Of a stretch of 64,000 nucleotides of DNA, positions 48,630 through 61,120 are shown in pieces. A program made the position numbers and the translations under genes. Below the pieces are notes generated by a model. That model made no database searches. It saw nothing but the letters and a program-made list of their open reading frames with translations, and was not told where the DNA came from. The stretch lies in assembly GCF_025370935.1 (NCBI RefSeq), contig NC_133489.1, forward strand, positions 23,056,199 to 23,120,198, in the 5' to 3' direction. The stretch comes from Choristoneura fumiferana. Taxonomy: Eukaryota; Arthropoda; Insecta; Lepidoptera; Tortricidae. Every line of letters starts with the position of its first letter. Within the stretch, counting starts at the first letter, position 1.

Positions 48630-48853
48630 CTGTCGAGCATTTAGACAGGCTCGACTCATCTGCGCAGACGGCCGGTCTGAGTCCCCAATATAGGGGCAAG
48701 GGACTACCAGCCAATCGGTTATGGGGGGTTTTGCTGTGCGCTGCCAGCCAGGGTTATGGGTCAATTTTGAGGGGCTGCTGATGCAGCGGGGTGAGATGGC
48801 TTGTTACAGTGGCTTTTAAACTGTTTACAAACACGAGCTCATTGGTAGTTTAG

Positions 48854-49106
48854 TTTTCGGCGAGTACTGCCTTTTCGCAACGTAACGTTTGGCAACCTGT
48901 TTCATTTCGCAACTTTTCATTTCGCAAATTCTAAAACTGTAAATATTTCAGGATTTATTTCAGGGTCATCGTGTAGAACCCTTTAGGTTAGGTTAGGTTA
49001 GTTTTATAAAAAGCCTGAAATATTTACAGTTTCAGAAATATTAAACAGTTGGGAAATGAAAAGTTGCGAAATGAAACAGGTTGCCAAACGTTATTCGCCG
49101 AAACAT
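48854..49106. mobile_element. Foldback element with TTAGG centre
   Basis: Left arm 'aacgtttggcaacctgtttc', 'atttcgcaacttttcatttc' and 'actgtaaatatttcagg' is inverted on the right as 'cctgaaatatttacagt', 'gaaatgaaaagttgcgaaat' and 'gaaacaggttgccaaacgtt'. Three TTAGG-type units (48983-49001) sit in the loop. Confidence 0.75.
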
Positions 49107-49856
49107 TAGTAAACCAGTTTTCGTCCATGTACTTAATAAGTAATCTTTGATTGTACGGAACTAAATTGATTGTTTATGTTTTCATAAAAAATTAGCACGT
49201 TGTCATACAGATTCGCCATTTCTGGTTTTAGTAAGTATATACTTTATTCCGAGTGATGTATCAGTTCAAAATAGTGCTGCCACTGTAACAGCCATAAAGT
49301 TGTTTTGTAAGACGTTAAGTACATCGATTTTGCGAATAACGTACAAAAGCTTAGTTTTAAAATGAAAATTAATAAGTCCATTGAAAAAAATCCACCTTTT
49401 TAATTTGTTTGACACTGTATTGTATATCGGTATGCCACCAATCATCTTACACGTATCATTTTGACCATTTTGCCCTTTTACGGCTTGTTCCCAATTCCAT
49501 AGATTCTCATTTTTACAGATTCCCGACTGATCGGATTCCACTCGACGAATTCCCAAACTCATTTACCTTCGCACGTAACGAGCTAATATAACGAGTGAAA
49601 GCGAGGAGAGTGGTAAGGGAGAACTAGTTATGACCATAAAGTGCGCGAACCGAGTGATTGAAGCGAAACGTGCCGCGACAGCGGTAAGCGAAGCGCCACA
49701 ACCCACGAATCTATATAAATGGGAATATTTAAAATGAGAACCCGTAGAACGGGACAAACCCTGTTGTCTCACCAATATGGCGCCCACTCGCACCAGTTCC
49801 AACGGCTGTTTTTCTTTTGTCTCACCATAGCGGTAGTGTTCGCAGGTGCGGTGGCG
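49107..49856. other. Repeat-like sequence before the large gap
   Basis: No exon supported. 'gtctcaccaatatgg' and 'gtctcaccatagcgg' form a short direct repeat at 49765-49832, next to the gap. Confidence 0.4.
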
Positions 49857-50849
49857 NNNNNNNNNNNNNNNNNNNNNNNNNNNNNNNNNNNNNNNNNNNN
49901 NNNNNNNNNNNNNNNNNNNNNNNNNNNNNNNNNNNNNNNNNNNNNNNNNNNNNNNNNNNNNNNNNNNNNNNNNNNNNNNNNNNNNNNNNNNNNNNNNNNN
50001 NNNNNNNNNNNNNNNNNNNNNNNNNNNNNNNNNNNNNNNNNNNNNNNNNNNNNNNNNNNNNNNNNNNNNNNNNNNNNNNNNNNNNNNNNNNNNNNNNNNN
50101 NNNNNNNNNNNNNNNNNNNNNNNNNNNNNNNNNNNNNNNNNNNNNNNNNNNNNNNNNNNNNNNNNNNNNNNNNNNNNNNNNNNNNNNNNNNNNNNNNNNN
50201 NNNNNNNNNNNNNNNNNNNNNNNNNNNNNNNNNNNNNNNNNNNNNNNNNNNNNNNNNNNNNNNNNNNNNNNNNNNNNNNNNNNNNNNNNNNNNNNNNNNN
50301 NNNNNNNNNNNNNNNNNNNNNNNNNNNNNNNNNNNNNNNNNNNNNNNNNNNNNNNNNNNNNNNNNNNNNNNNNNNNNNNNNNNNNNNNNNNNNNNNNNNN
50401 NNNNNNNNNNNNNNNNNNNNNNNNNNNNNNNNNNNNNNNNNNNNNNNNNNNNNNNNNNNNNNNNNNNNNNNNNNNNNNNNNNNNNNNNNNNNNNNNNNNN
50501 NNNNNNNNNNNNNNNNNNNNNNNNNNNNNNNNNNNNNNNNNNNNNNNNNNNNNNNNNNNNNNNNNNNNNNNNNNNNNNNNNNNNNNNNNNNNNNNNNNNN
50601 NNNNNNNNNNNNNNNNNNNNNNNNNNNNNNNNNNNNNNNNNNNNNNNNNNNNNNNNNNNNNNNNNNNNNNNNNNNNNNNNNNNNNNNNNNNNNNNNNNNN
50701 NNNNNNNNNNNNNNNNNNNNNNNNNNNNNNNNNNNNNNNNNNNNNNNNNNNNNNNNNNNNNNNNNNNNNNNNNNNNNNNNNNNNNNNNNNNNNNNNNNNN
50801 NNNNNNNNNNNNNNNNNNNNNNNNNNNNNNNNNNNNNNNNNNNNNNNNN
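49857..50849. other. Assembly gap (993 N)
   Basis: Sized gap. It may hide upstream exons of the unidentified minus-strand gene. Confidence 0.95.
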
Positions 50850-52070
50850 ATGACTACATGTGTACAATTTGTACGAGTATAAGTAGGTACTTACAAATAG
50901 CCCAACGAAAGGTGCTCAACTGTCTTAATAATTTATCAAATAGACCATTACTTTTGCTGCTCGTAATTTATGAAATTGCCCAGTAGTGGGGTGTTTGGTA
51001 AAGTCACTACAATTGGTCGTTCATGTTAAGAAGTTTATTATGATGAGTGTTCATTTTAAACTTTAAAATTTTTATGACTGTCTAATGTCGTGGGGTGGTT
51101 TCAATTTGTTAATTGCTTGGTAAATATTTAAAGAGAGACTGTACCACCAAGTCAATATATTTAAATATGTAAATATGTTGAGGTTTACCTAAGCGACGAT
51201 CATTAGCAAACCATTTAATTAAATACATTGATAATTTATAGAACAGGCATGTGTTAATAGTGATACTGCATTGCCAGACATATGTACAACATGTACAGAC
51301 ATATATAATATATGTTTTGCGTGTGTGTGTAAGCTGTCAATGTCCACTTAATCTTGCTCGATGTCCGAGGGATGGACTTTGTTCTGACATTATCATCTTT
51401 TATATTGCGGGATCCATGCGTGTTTGCTCGATTAAGGGTTTTACCTAGGGCTTGCGCTGTAAGAATTGATTTATGACATAGCTGCCGAAGATTTTTTCAT
51501 ATACAACATGCCCGCTTTCGTGATATTTATGTGGGTTACGATATGTGAGGTTACGTAGCTACATGAGTGTTTTGGCGGCGGATTCTGCTTATCTCCCGAA
51601 ATCGGAGGATTATGTTAATTTGACTGTAGAAGAACATAAACAATTTCTCAAGTATAATGTGCGTACGACAGGACAAAGAGAAAATCTTTACAAAGGAATA
51701 AATGTTTCAGTCCATCGTCCGACGTTCTTTGTATTTCCTAAATTAGTATCGGAATAACAGGGATTAAGTCAACAACCCCGATTAACTGCGATTTAATTAG
51801 TAGGAAAAACGTTGGAAACGCAGTAAATATGACGATTTTTTCGCTATCAAAATATTTAATGTTTTAACTGACTAAGTATACATAATGGTCCTAAATTATA
51901 GCTATGATGTTAGATTTCTATAAGACTTGTACATATAGAGATAGCCATATGGATAATATGTGTCAATTTGAATTACCTCCCAGTTATACGTAACAAATAT
52001 TGCAATATTTAATATTTTGAAAATATTTTAAAATCATATTAAATGTTCTGTGGTTGCGTGTAGAAACTTT
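50850..52070. other. Intergenic; coding-like fragment at 51566-51757
   Basis: On the + strand 51566-51757 reads LAADSAYLPKSEDYVNLTVE, then HKQFLKYNVRTTGQRENLY, to a TAA. The composition is protein-like and 'TTGQRENP'-type sequence can precede YqaJ-type exonuclease domains in insect mobile elements, but no such domain follows. At best a remnant. Confidence 0.25.
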
Positions 52071-52270
52071 TGTTCGAGGCGTGAATGAATACACGGTTCC
52101 TGGTCGAATGACAATTTATTTCCAATTTACATGCCTTATATACAGTGCAAGAAAACTCTTGCCAGCGCGATGTAGGATTCGTTCGAGACTGATATAGCGA
52201 CATCTATCGGGCTTTTATTCAAACAAACCTACCTATGTACATTACAATAAATCCACAGGCGAATTGTACA
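52071..52270 (-). repeat. BEL/Pao 3' LTR
   Basis: TGTTCGAGGCGTGAATGAAT to GCGAATTGTACA, TG...CA ends. Preceded by ACTTT, which recurs after the other LTR. Confidence 0.9.
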
Positions 52271-52699
52271 TGCGCACCAGCATGCCGCCCACATGGACAT
52301 ATCTAACAACTATGTCCATAACTAATAACCATTATTCAGAACCCTAGTATAATGTGAAACCTAAAAATGAATGACTCAAACAAACATTGAAATTGACTTG
52401 AATAAAGTTTTCTTACTTATTTACAAGTGATAAAGATGCTGACTTCCTTTAAAATTAAATGAATTATAACCCACACTCATATTATAAATTAATAAAAAAC
52501 GAACATCAACATTGACAGTAACGTTCTAACAATATTGTGCAACCTATCTCTTCAACTAATAATTACAATAACGTTAGATCTGCATCCAGTGACTAAAAAC
52601 CCAAAAAATAAACATCAAACATTAAATAAAACAATCGTGGCTCTTTGTCAAATAACATACAACTATAACTCATTACCTAGTTGTAAAAAAGAACAATTC

Positions 52700-52805
52700 T
52701 GAGTAGAATGAATTTTAACAACCTGCGTAACCTTGTCCACTCCAGGGTGTTCTTTCACAGTTAACCTAAATGAAGACTGTTTATTGAATACCCAAAATAA
52801 ATATG
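52700..52805 (-). pseudogene. Remnant of the integrase C-terminal region
   Basis: On the minus strand SSFRLTVKEHPGVDKVTQVV then KIHST resembles the conserved 'W.LGRV...HPG.DG..RVV' motif at the end of BEL/Pao pol. It marks the downstream side of the pol deletion. Confidence 0.5.
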
Positions 52806-53017
52806 AATTAAATACCAAACCAATGAATACCTAGTTCTCGAATTGAATTCACCTTTCATTATTGCATCCATGTGTATTGTAAACGAAAATTAATAATAAT
52901 AAATAAACAAAAGTGGTCTAGTAAAAGAATAAAATCTAAGGAACCATCACCTAAGTGATACTGAATTGCTGCCGCCCACCATCAGGACGCCCAGCGCGCT
53001 CGTCACCCAGCTATGGA

Positions 53018-53697
53018 TCAGGTGAGGTAAGTACACTTACTGACTTTAACTCCTGTGATACATATCCTAATTATGTCTCCTGTGAACACCTTGTTTTGAC
53101 AATTCTTGAATAAGATTATTAACGCTATAGTTATGATTTCTTTCAGAAGATGAATCCGAGATGATTTTTGCTTTTTTAGCAATCTTTTGCGGTATGATAT
53201 GGTTTTAGTTAACCCTATGTAAGTAGTTACAAGGTGAGTGTTTGTCGTGTATGGCGCTAATGATCCCTGTGCGTCGTCCAGTTCTGAAATATGTTTTGTG
53301 ATTATCTTTTCTTTTGTTACAGGTGTAGATGTCAACTGTAAATTAGCAACGTACGTGAGTTCTTCGTGGCTTCGACTCAAGGTAAGTTCCGAAACATTAT
53401 TTATTACTTCTAGCTTTGCCTTTAGACCTGTGTTATCTTCCCATATTTGCTCAAATTTTGCTTTAGAATTACCAGACTTCAGTTTAATCATAATCTGTCC
53501 AATGGATAATATAATTGCTTCTTTGCTTCAGTTGCTTCTTTTTCTGTGTCATATCTTTTATCTAATTCGTGCTTTAATTTTTCATTTGCTAGTGACCATT
53601 GCTCTACTTCGACTGTTTCTATCTCTATGTACCCTTTTACAATCACGACGTGTATCATCTGAAGACTCATCTGTTTCTCTAACAACTCTCCTTGCAT
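53018..53697 (-). pseudogene. Lys/Glu-rich open region replacing pol
   Basis: Two overlapping frames on the minus strand read VEQWSLANEKLKHELDKRYD, TEKEATEAKKQL and LKSGNSKAKFEQIWEDNTGL, then NNVSELTLSRSHEELTYV. The heptad-like Leu/Glu/Lys pattern suggests a coiled coil, broken by a frameshift near 53490. No reverse transcriptase motif is present. Origin unknown: transduced host sequence, another element's reading frame, or an unfamiliar retroelement product. Confidence 0.45.
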
Positions 53698-53837
53698 GCA
53701 TGCGATGCATTGATGCTTATATATATTTACCTGTCCTCTGTCGTTTGACTCGATTGTTTGATGAGGTAAGTATAAACTTTTCGTCTGGATCCCTTTTTCT
53801 TTGTGTGTAACTTCTGCTTGTATTATTTATACTTTCG

Positions 53838-54891
53838 TTACATCAATAATTCTGTGTTATTATGTTTCAGATGCTGGTCCTCTGCAACTCCTTTTTCAGG
53901 AAGTGAAACATCTCTTGGTCTGTTGCAGGACTCTAACTTTTTCTCCTTGAAGGATGTACAAACTTGTTTTACTGGCTCAACTCTTGTGTGCATGCTTGTT
54001 ACATTGCAAGTAACCCTTTCCTTTGGGTCTGTTTGCCCACTCAATATCCACCCCAGGGTGGTATTTTGTGCTACGAGTGACCCTGAAGGACATTTGATGA
54101 TGCCATTGTCGATAATCCTACTGTACACCTCCGCCCCTAATAAGATGTCAATCTTATTAGCAGTGTGATATTCTGGATCCGCAAGCTCAACCTTTTTCAG
54201 CTCCCGGCCATGAAGTGACTGAAATTACAGATGAAGGTGAATATGTAGTCAGCTTGTCGAGAACGTATGCTGACACCTGGAACACACAACCTGGATTGAG
54301 ACGTGAACTGAATTTTAACTCTACCTTGGACCTAGAAATAAGGCCCTGTTCACCCCCCAACCCTGAAATAATCCCCTTGGTTGGTGTGTATTTCAGTCCA
54401 AGTAATTGAACTGCCGCGTTTGAAATAAATGAGGCCTGAGACCCCTGATCTATGAGAGCTCTTAAGAGCTGATATTCCCCGTCATTACGTGATTCAGCTT
54501 TAACCATAGCTGTGGCTAGTAGAACTTCCTGCGCTACTCCTTTCACGAAATGACTCGCTATATTTGTGGATGTGGATGAATTGATTTCCTCTGATGCTTT
54601 GACTGTATTGACTTGACTAACAACCTGATTACCAACTGACCCGTTTGATTCAGTTACATGTTCCTCACTCTTTGAATGCAATAACGAGTGGTGTCTCCCG
54701 TGACATATTTGACAAGACGCGGTATTTCTGCAGTGCTTTGCGGAATGATTACTACGTAAACAATTATAACATAACCCGTGAGTTTGGACAAAGTCACGCT
54801 TGCTGTTAAAATCAATGCTTATAAATTCCTTGCAATTCCTAATATTGTGATCCTGCTTGCAGTAATCACATGACATTTGAGTAATATGCAA
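53838..54891 (-). pseudogene. BEL/Pao zinc knuckles and aspartic protease
   Basis: The reading starts MSCDYCKQDHNIRNC, with a second knuckle CYNCLRSNHSAKHC and then CQICHGRHHSLLH. The protease follows, with ALIDQGSQASFISNAAVQLL (a DxGS-type active site in which the family uses D-S/Q-G-S) and later NTTLGWILSGQ. A frameshift near 54160 separates 54187-54891 from 53838-54128. Confidence 0.8.
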
Positions 54892-54967
54892 TGCGTGAAT
54901 CGGGTTTGTTTCAACATTATAATTAAAACTGTGAGTTTGAGTTCGCTGTCTCTGACCAAATACTGGA

Positions 54968-55881
54968 CTAGGCTTTGAATCTAAAAATTTCTAACGAATG
55001 ATATCTTGTTTCCAAAAATTCTCTGAATTTTGCGATATTTGGCAATTGGTCTGAGGCAGTGACTAGTTTGCTGACTTCCGCTTCCCATTGTTTCCTACTC
55101 TCAGAGTCCAACTTTTGACTAACAATATAAATTACTATGATATCCCATGACCCGGTGTCAATACCTAAATTAACTATTGAATTTAAAGTTTCGTTTGTTA
55201 AATCCAACAACTCCTTGATGGCATTGGATGATTCAGACGTTACGCTCCTTTGCCAAAAAATCGCTTCAGAATGCAGTTGACGAGATATTGCTTGTTGTTG
55301 TACCGCCGCTTTAAAAGATTCCAAGCCTCCTGGTAGCTGTCATTGGTGATGGGTACATGTCGCAAAAGTTGTTCCGCTTCTCCTCTGAGATGAGTTTTGA
55401 GGTAGTGTAACTTCTGTACGTTGTCAATGTCTGCATTATCATGAATGAGTGATATGAAAAGATCCCTGAAGCTCATCCATTCTGTATATTGACCCGAAAA
55501 TGTGGGAATGGTAATCTTTGGTAAATTGACTTGTGATGATTTGCTAGCCGGTGATGATGAGCTCAATGAACTTGCGTGTTGTTGTGGTATTAACTTACTA
55601 ATTGCAGTTTTCAGAGCACATTTGTAATCCATGTACAGTTCATCCGTTACGTCATAAATACCCTTTGTGCCATAAACTGATTTTGCTACACCAGTGTGCG
55701 TTAATCCTTCAACTAATGATGTGTGTACCGAAGAAAACTGATTCCATAACTTCTCTAAACTCTCCAACCGAGTCTCCAAGTATGTGATGGTTATCCGCTC
55801 CTTTGGTGATTGTTTGAAGTTTGTGTACGCTTTGGTGATTCGTTCAAATAAATCCAATTGTATATTAATTTTACCTTCCAT
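54968..55881 (-). pseudogene. BEL/Pao gag (DUF1759-like), frameshifted
   Basis: Starts MEGKINIQLDLFERITKAY at 55881. It contains LPKITIPTFSGQYTEWMSFR, ADIDNVQKLHYLKTHLRGEA and AWNLLKRRYNNKQYLVNCIL, the core of the family. The frame changes between 55240 and 55324, after which it continues with LLDLTNETLNSIVNLGID and EAEVSKLVTASDQLPN. Confidence 0.85.
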
Positions 55882-56355
55882 TGTTTAGGCACATACTCAA
55901 GTCCCAAATAATTTCATAAAATTTTACAAGTGTTTGACTTTTCTTATGTCAAATGGAAATTCGGCATGGATTCCCCGTCTTTGCACTTTTCTTCAAACTA
56001 TTCTAAGTCCTAAATAAACACTTCTAAAATTCAAACTACGAAATACACTATTTTTTCTAAGTCTCGATTTGACATTGACACGCCCGAATTAATTAATGAT
56101 GACAGTACTCACAGTTCTTTCTTCTAATCCACAATTAACACTGCACTTAAACCTTCCTTGATCCGACGTCCCTCCAGCTTGTCTATGGTTGCTTCGTCAG
56201 TCCCGCTGATTGGAACCGATGTTTCCCTGCCGACGACTCCACTGATGGCGAATCCTCGGTGACCTTCATCAGTCACCACGTGATGCCGCGGCCAAAAACA
56301 CGCCTATTTTGAAGACACTATGGTGACACTTGCACCAATCCGATTCGATGGACCA

Positions 56356-56557
56356 TGTTCAAGGCGTGAATGAATACACGGTTCCTGGTCGAATGACAAT
56401 TTATTTCCAATTTACATGCCTTATATACAGTGCAAGAAAACTCTTGCCAGCGCGATGTAGGATTCGTTCGAGACTGATATAGCGACATCTATCGGGCTTT
56501 ATTCAAACAAACCTACCTATGTACATTACAATAAAATCCAACAATGCGAATTGTACA
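56356..56557 (-). repeat. BEL/Pao 5' LTR
   Basis: TGTTCAAGGCGTGAATGAAT to GCGAATTGTACA, followed by ACTTT. It differs from the other LTR by about one substitution and three small indels. Confidence 0.9.
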
Positions 56558-59500
56558 ACTTTGATTGGCAATTGTTTTAGCATGCGAAATACCCGACAGG
56601 TAACAAGATTTAACCGTAGCGATGTGAGAATTTAATTAACCTAAAGTCGAGAGCCGAGCGAGTGGCGGCCGGCTTTCATTACGTTTTATTGGCCGCCACA
56701 CTACACGGGCTGTGAACTAAACTGTAAAAAATAGTGCTAGATATATCGTTAACAGGCTACGCTCTGTCTGTTGTGGTTATCGGACACACGGCGTGCCAAG
56801 GAATAGCTGTGCAGCAGCAACAAACTTGTGTGAAAATTATACCGTTCCTATTTATTAAAAATAATTTCTTGGCCACATTGTTTTAATAATAATCAGTATT
56901 GACACATTTTGCAACAAACAAACGGATAAAGACGTAAATATAATCTAGTAAAATCATAGCACTACTACAAACAAACCTAGTATTTGCAAACCTCCGGCAT
57001 CATTTTCGCGTGAGCAGTTCAACGGAGGAATTCACCAAAAGAAGCAAAAGCCCGTTTCAGAATGGCGTGTGTACCAACGCCCGCACGTTGGACGGCAGCG
57101 GTATAGAACTAGAATCTAAACTGCCAATTTGTAGTCGGACGAGCCTACAAAGGGTCGTGTGTCGTGGTCGTGTCGTGTCGGACGCCGCTAACTAGATTCC
57201 GTCCAAATGTCCGCTTGCATCAGACACCAACTACCTGCGGGTGCGAGCCTTTTGATACAAATTCTATAGAGATTTAGAACGATACTGTGACAATCAAAAG
57301 GATTTGTTTCAATAAGTTTTGTTAATCTTAATTAAATTGTGCAGCCGAGGACTTTTCCGGTTCTGAACGCTAGTGACTTTATTATTTAAGCGCGACAGGG
57401 ATTCAACGGCTTGTAACAGATAGTAATGAATTATTAGTGGGGTTGTTTTTTTTCTCATTGACGCAAGAGGCCTTTGTGTATTATATGCAAATATCCAAAT
57501 AATGGATTTGTAAAGGGTCAAAAAGACTAGGACATTTTACAGGGTACCTTAGCTTTATGTAGAATAAATTTAATAAACCACGAAATAAAAGACGTTTCAG
57601 CTATACTTTCCATATGTACCATTACCATTGTTCTCGGTCTAAAGTCCACAATTCGAAACTAGGTAAAACAACTCCAAACTGGACCCCTCTAGTAAATACG
57701 TACAAGAGAATTTCCCGTTTCGGACTGCAAGTTCCCTAAGTTCTTTCGCCGGCGAGTAGCGAGGGAATAAAACTAACTAGACGTTCGTTGTCCAGACAAT
57801 TGCGTTACCTACAAAAGAGAGAAGATAACAAATCACTTTTAGACAGACGAGACTTTTAATTGTGGGGGGATCGAAGTAAATTGAAAGAAAATGATTTTAT
57901 TTGTGAGCATTATGCGGGTATTTCGTTATTTTGTTGGCATGGCAACGCGGGTGACAAGTGTGGAGCGCTTTGGCGGAAGGAAGGGTGAAGTGGCTTATCA
58001 GATAATTGGCTGCAACTAGTGGCGGCATGAGCGGAATTGGCTCGCCCCACACACCCTCTAACTTGCTATGGTCTTGTATTGATTGATGGCAAACAAACTC
58101 AATGATTATTGGTTGTTGATAAAGTTTATCATAGTTTTATAGTTACGTTTACCTAAGAAGGTTAGTTTAAGGTTCGATATTTAAGTACCTATTTAAGGGC
58201 ACACGATCGTGGAGCACATTTCTTAAAATGTGCTATGTAGACGTTTATTTTTAATCGTCTTTTTAATGTAAGCGGGAAACAATTAAAAAAAAACAGTTAC
58301 TTATTAATGTAGGTATATTATTACGGACCTATTTCAAAAATGAAAAAAAAAACAGCTGAACAAGCTAGGGAAAACAAATTTTTACTCTATTTTGTTTATA
58401 CCATCTTACAAGAAGATTACAACGCCCTCTCCTTATACCGCATACATTGGCCCAATAAATATTAAGTGGTGAGGGAGCTCCAATGCCCCAAGTCGGCGTT
58501 CGTATTAAAGTTGGGCTACATCAGCATATCAGAGATATTGTAATGCCGCTACAAAGCTATGTTAACAAGCAGTTGCCAACTAATAACGGTTTATAACGCA
58601 TGCATAAACTTCGCGATTGCACTGAGACTTACCGACGCTTTTCATAATCTAATCCAAGAGTTCCTCGTTAGCTATAATTTAGAAGACACAAATTGCAATC
58701 GTGACTATTGAAAATCGGAACTCAGCAAAAATAATTTGTGTATTCCGACAAGGTTGATTTTTGAACACGTTTTAAAAATGGTTTTGAACTCATATCATAA
58801 GTAAAACAGTTGAAATTTACTTAGGAGATTAAAAATATTAGTCTCAAACAAAGTAACCGACCCCATTTCTACGAATTCGGGCAACCCAGTCAAAAGTTAC
58901 AGGCTTCCGTTTTATATTCAGCAATCTAAACATTCCACAGTTGATTTTCATAATCAGACTAGTTTTTACTTGCATTTTTATTTCAGCAGAGAAAATATTA
59001 CCAACAATTCTGACTCAACATTTTTTGTAGGTATATTGCTGATTGCACTTGGTAGGGCCGCGTGTGTATTTATAGCATTTCTGCCCGGAATAGATTGGGG
59101 GTCACTTGCCTCGGGTACCGGGCGCCAAACCCTTGCGGTAGGTAATATGGAGCGCGAGTTTCAGCGGAATACTTTGGACTTGGCAATTTTTGGAATATGG
59201 AAGATCGCTTCAGGGTTTATTTCTTAATGGAAACAATAGATAAATATCCGGTTTCTGTAAGGGTGTTTCGAATTTTGAGTGTCACGTAGATAGGTAAGGT
59301 ATAGGTACTATCGAACCACCTGAAACGTGACCCACTATGTGGAACCTTTCCATAGAAAAAGTCATAGTGAATCACATTGCTCGACAAGGGAATTCAATGA
59401 GTCACTTACCTACTGTGAGAAGGTTCTACAGTGGGTCAGGAATCAAATGGTTCGACTGAACATTATTATCACTTCATTTACTACAAATACGTATAATGAG

Positions 59501-59820
59501 TCGCATAGAGTGCAGAAATCATGAAATTAAATTAGTTTTATTGTAATGTACTTATCCCTACAATCAAGTACCCCCCCCCCTGGTGTAGCAGATGTTTTTG
59601 GGCGGTGGTGATATCTTACCATCAGGAGACCCACTTGCTCGTTTGCCATCCAGTCGAATTCATTCATCATTCATCCAGTCGGGATTAATAATTAAAAAGT
59701 GCATTTAAAACGTTTCTAAAAAAACGAAAATGCTTTTCAACTTTTGTACAAATTTAAAAATATTGCTCTACATATTTATACACCCATAGCCTGCTATAAT
59801 ATATGCCGATTGTAAATAGA
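56558..59820. other. Unassigned sequence right of the BEL/Pao element
   Basis: GC-richer patches at 56640-56700 and 57000-57200 could be promoter, UTR or exon material, but no frame with splice sites is convincing. Open stretches at 57010-57195 and 58970-59227 are not recognisable. Confidence 0.35.
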
Positions 59821-60160
59821 GTTGAGGTCCCGTGCGGGGCCGGCGCGGGCGCCCGCGGGCGCGCGCTAATGCACAAAGGGTGCTAAGTGCTGCCGATGAG
59901 ACAAAGGGAACACACCGACAAATTGATACCTCACACGTTCCGAATGCGCTTTTGTGTAATCAATAGGTACTTTGTTGTTCTATGAACATGGAATTCATTT
60001 TTCTATATTTTGTTCCAAATGTAAAGCAAATTCTTAGAGAGTGGTTTGGTGAATATATTTCTTTAGCATACGTTATTTGTATTGGCAGACAACCATGCCG
60101 CCGCCGTGGTCATAATGTAATGTTTGACGAAGGTTTGGCGTAACTCTTTTTTTCTCTGAC
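59821..60160. other. GC-rich patch and flanking AT-rich sequence
   Basis: 'cggggccggcgcgggcgccc' at 59834 is an isolated CpG-rich tract with no coding frame that I can support. The rest is plain AT-rich DNA. Confidence 0.35.
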
Positions 60161-60260
60161 NNNNNNNNNNNNNNNNNNNNNNNNNNNNNNNNNNNNNNNN
60201 NNNNNNNNNNNNNNNNNNNNNNNNNNNNNNNNNNNNNNNNNNNNNNNNNNNNNNNNNNNN
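60161..60260. other. Assembly gap (100 N)
   Basis: Exactly 100 N, size unknown. Confidence 0.95.
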
Positions 60261-60340
60261 TGCATTAACGACATTCCTTGCATAGCTATCATAAGGTCGC
60301 GGTTGAGCAAAGCAATGATTTGTAGTCCATTTTTAACAAT

Positions 60341-60595
60341 TGACAGTAGTCTACGAAAATACTAAATTGTTTGGATGCACCAGTTTGGATACAAACAACT
60401 GAGTTATAACTGAACCGCAATAAGCTCGACCAGCACATACATACGACATTGTCATAGTAAGTCCAACTGACAGTAGTCTAGTCGCAAATAGGTACTAAAT
60501 TGTTTGAATGCACCAGTATTGACAAACAACTGAGTTATTTATAAAACCGCAATAAGCCCGACCCGCAAATACAACATTATCATAGTAAGTCCTAT
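60341..60595. repeat. Tandem duplication, 127-bp period
   Basis: 'tgacagtagtcta', 'actaaattgtttggatgcac', 'acaactgagtta' and 'aaccgcaataagctcgacc' recur 127 bases later with small changes. A shorter piece of a third unit lies just to the left. Confidence 0.8.
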
Positions 60596-61018
60596 CTTAC
60601 TCGCCAAGGTATTCACAGGGACGTTTATTGGGATAAAATTGTATTGCGGGTCCAGCTTACGGTGGTTTGCTACAGCAAAACTTAATTCTAACCACGTTCA
60701 CCATTTTCACCGAGTTCGTAGGAATATGTCACGAAATAACTGGCTGACTTTGGCTCTGCGCCCGGAAAATAGGGTTGGCAGGTTCATGGGGAAACCTGGC
60801 GGCGAAGTTACTTCAAGGCTGAGATTAAAGAGAATTCCGTAGGTCCATCTCACGTAAACAATAATAACAATAATTGTAAGTGGTTTCTCTATGATCTGTT
60901 TTGTGTTCTCTGTATGATTGTTAACCTGATTTTGTCTTCTCATAAATTGGCTCAGTGTCATCCGCCATATCGTTCAAAAATCACCGTTTAACGATTGCCT
61001 AGTGACGGTTAGGCAGAA

Positions 61019-61120
61019 CATGAAATTCCTGGGCGTATCATGATTTATGAAACGCCGCCATATTGGTTCGGATCGTGAAATGTCGCTATTTCATGATATG
61101 TCTAGGAATTTCGTGATCTG
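61019..61120. mobile_element. Foldback element with 'atcatga/tcatgat' arms
   Basis: 'catgaaattcctgggcgtat' faces 'atatgtctaggaatttcgtg', with repeated 'tcgtgaaat' inside and 'cgccgccat' / 'tggcgg' on the edges. Confidence 0.5.

Larger units (their letters stand above)
52071..56557 (-). mobile_element. BEL/Pao LTR retrotransposon, internally rearranged
   Basis: Two LTRs (52071-52270 and 56356-56557) of about 200 bp differ by one substitution and a few indels, and ACTTT is duplicated on both flanks. On the minus strand the sequence just inside the 5' LTR is TGGTCCATCGAATCGG, a tRNA-complementary primer site. Gag (a DUF1759-like region), two zinc knuckles and an aspartic protease are present but broken by frameshifts. 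Reverse transcriptase, RNase H and integrase core are missing; a short C-terminal remnant remains near 52705-52800. The space between holds Lys/Glu-rich open stretches of unknown origin. At under 4.5 kb it is well short of a full element. It could only move with proteins supplied in trans. Confidence 0.88.

Noticed and set aside
49563..50986. Very long reading frames spanning the N gap
   Set aside because: They are open only because N has no stop codons. The real bases at either side have no coding character.
53238..53810. 190-codon + strand frame rich in Phe, Leu and Ser
   Set aside because: It is the antisense of the Lys/Glu-rich minus-strand region inside the BEL/Pao element; the hydrophobic composition is what antisense of such codons produces.
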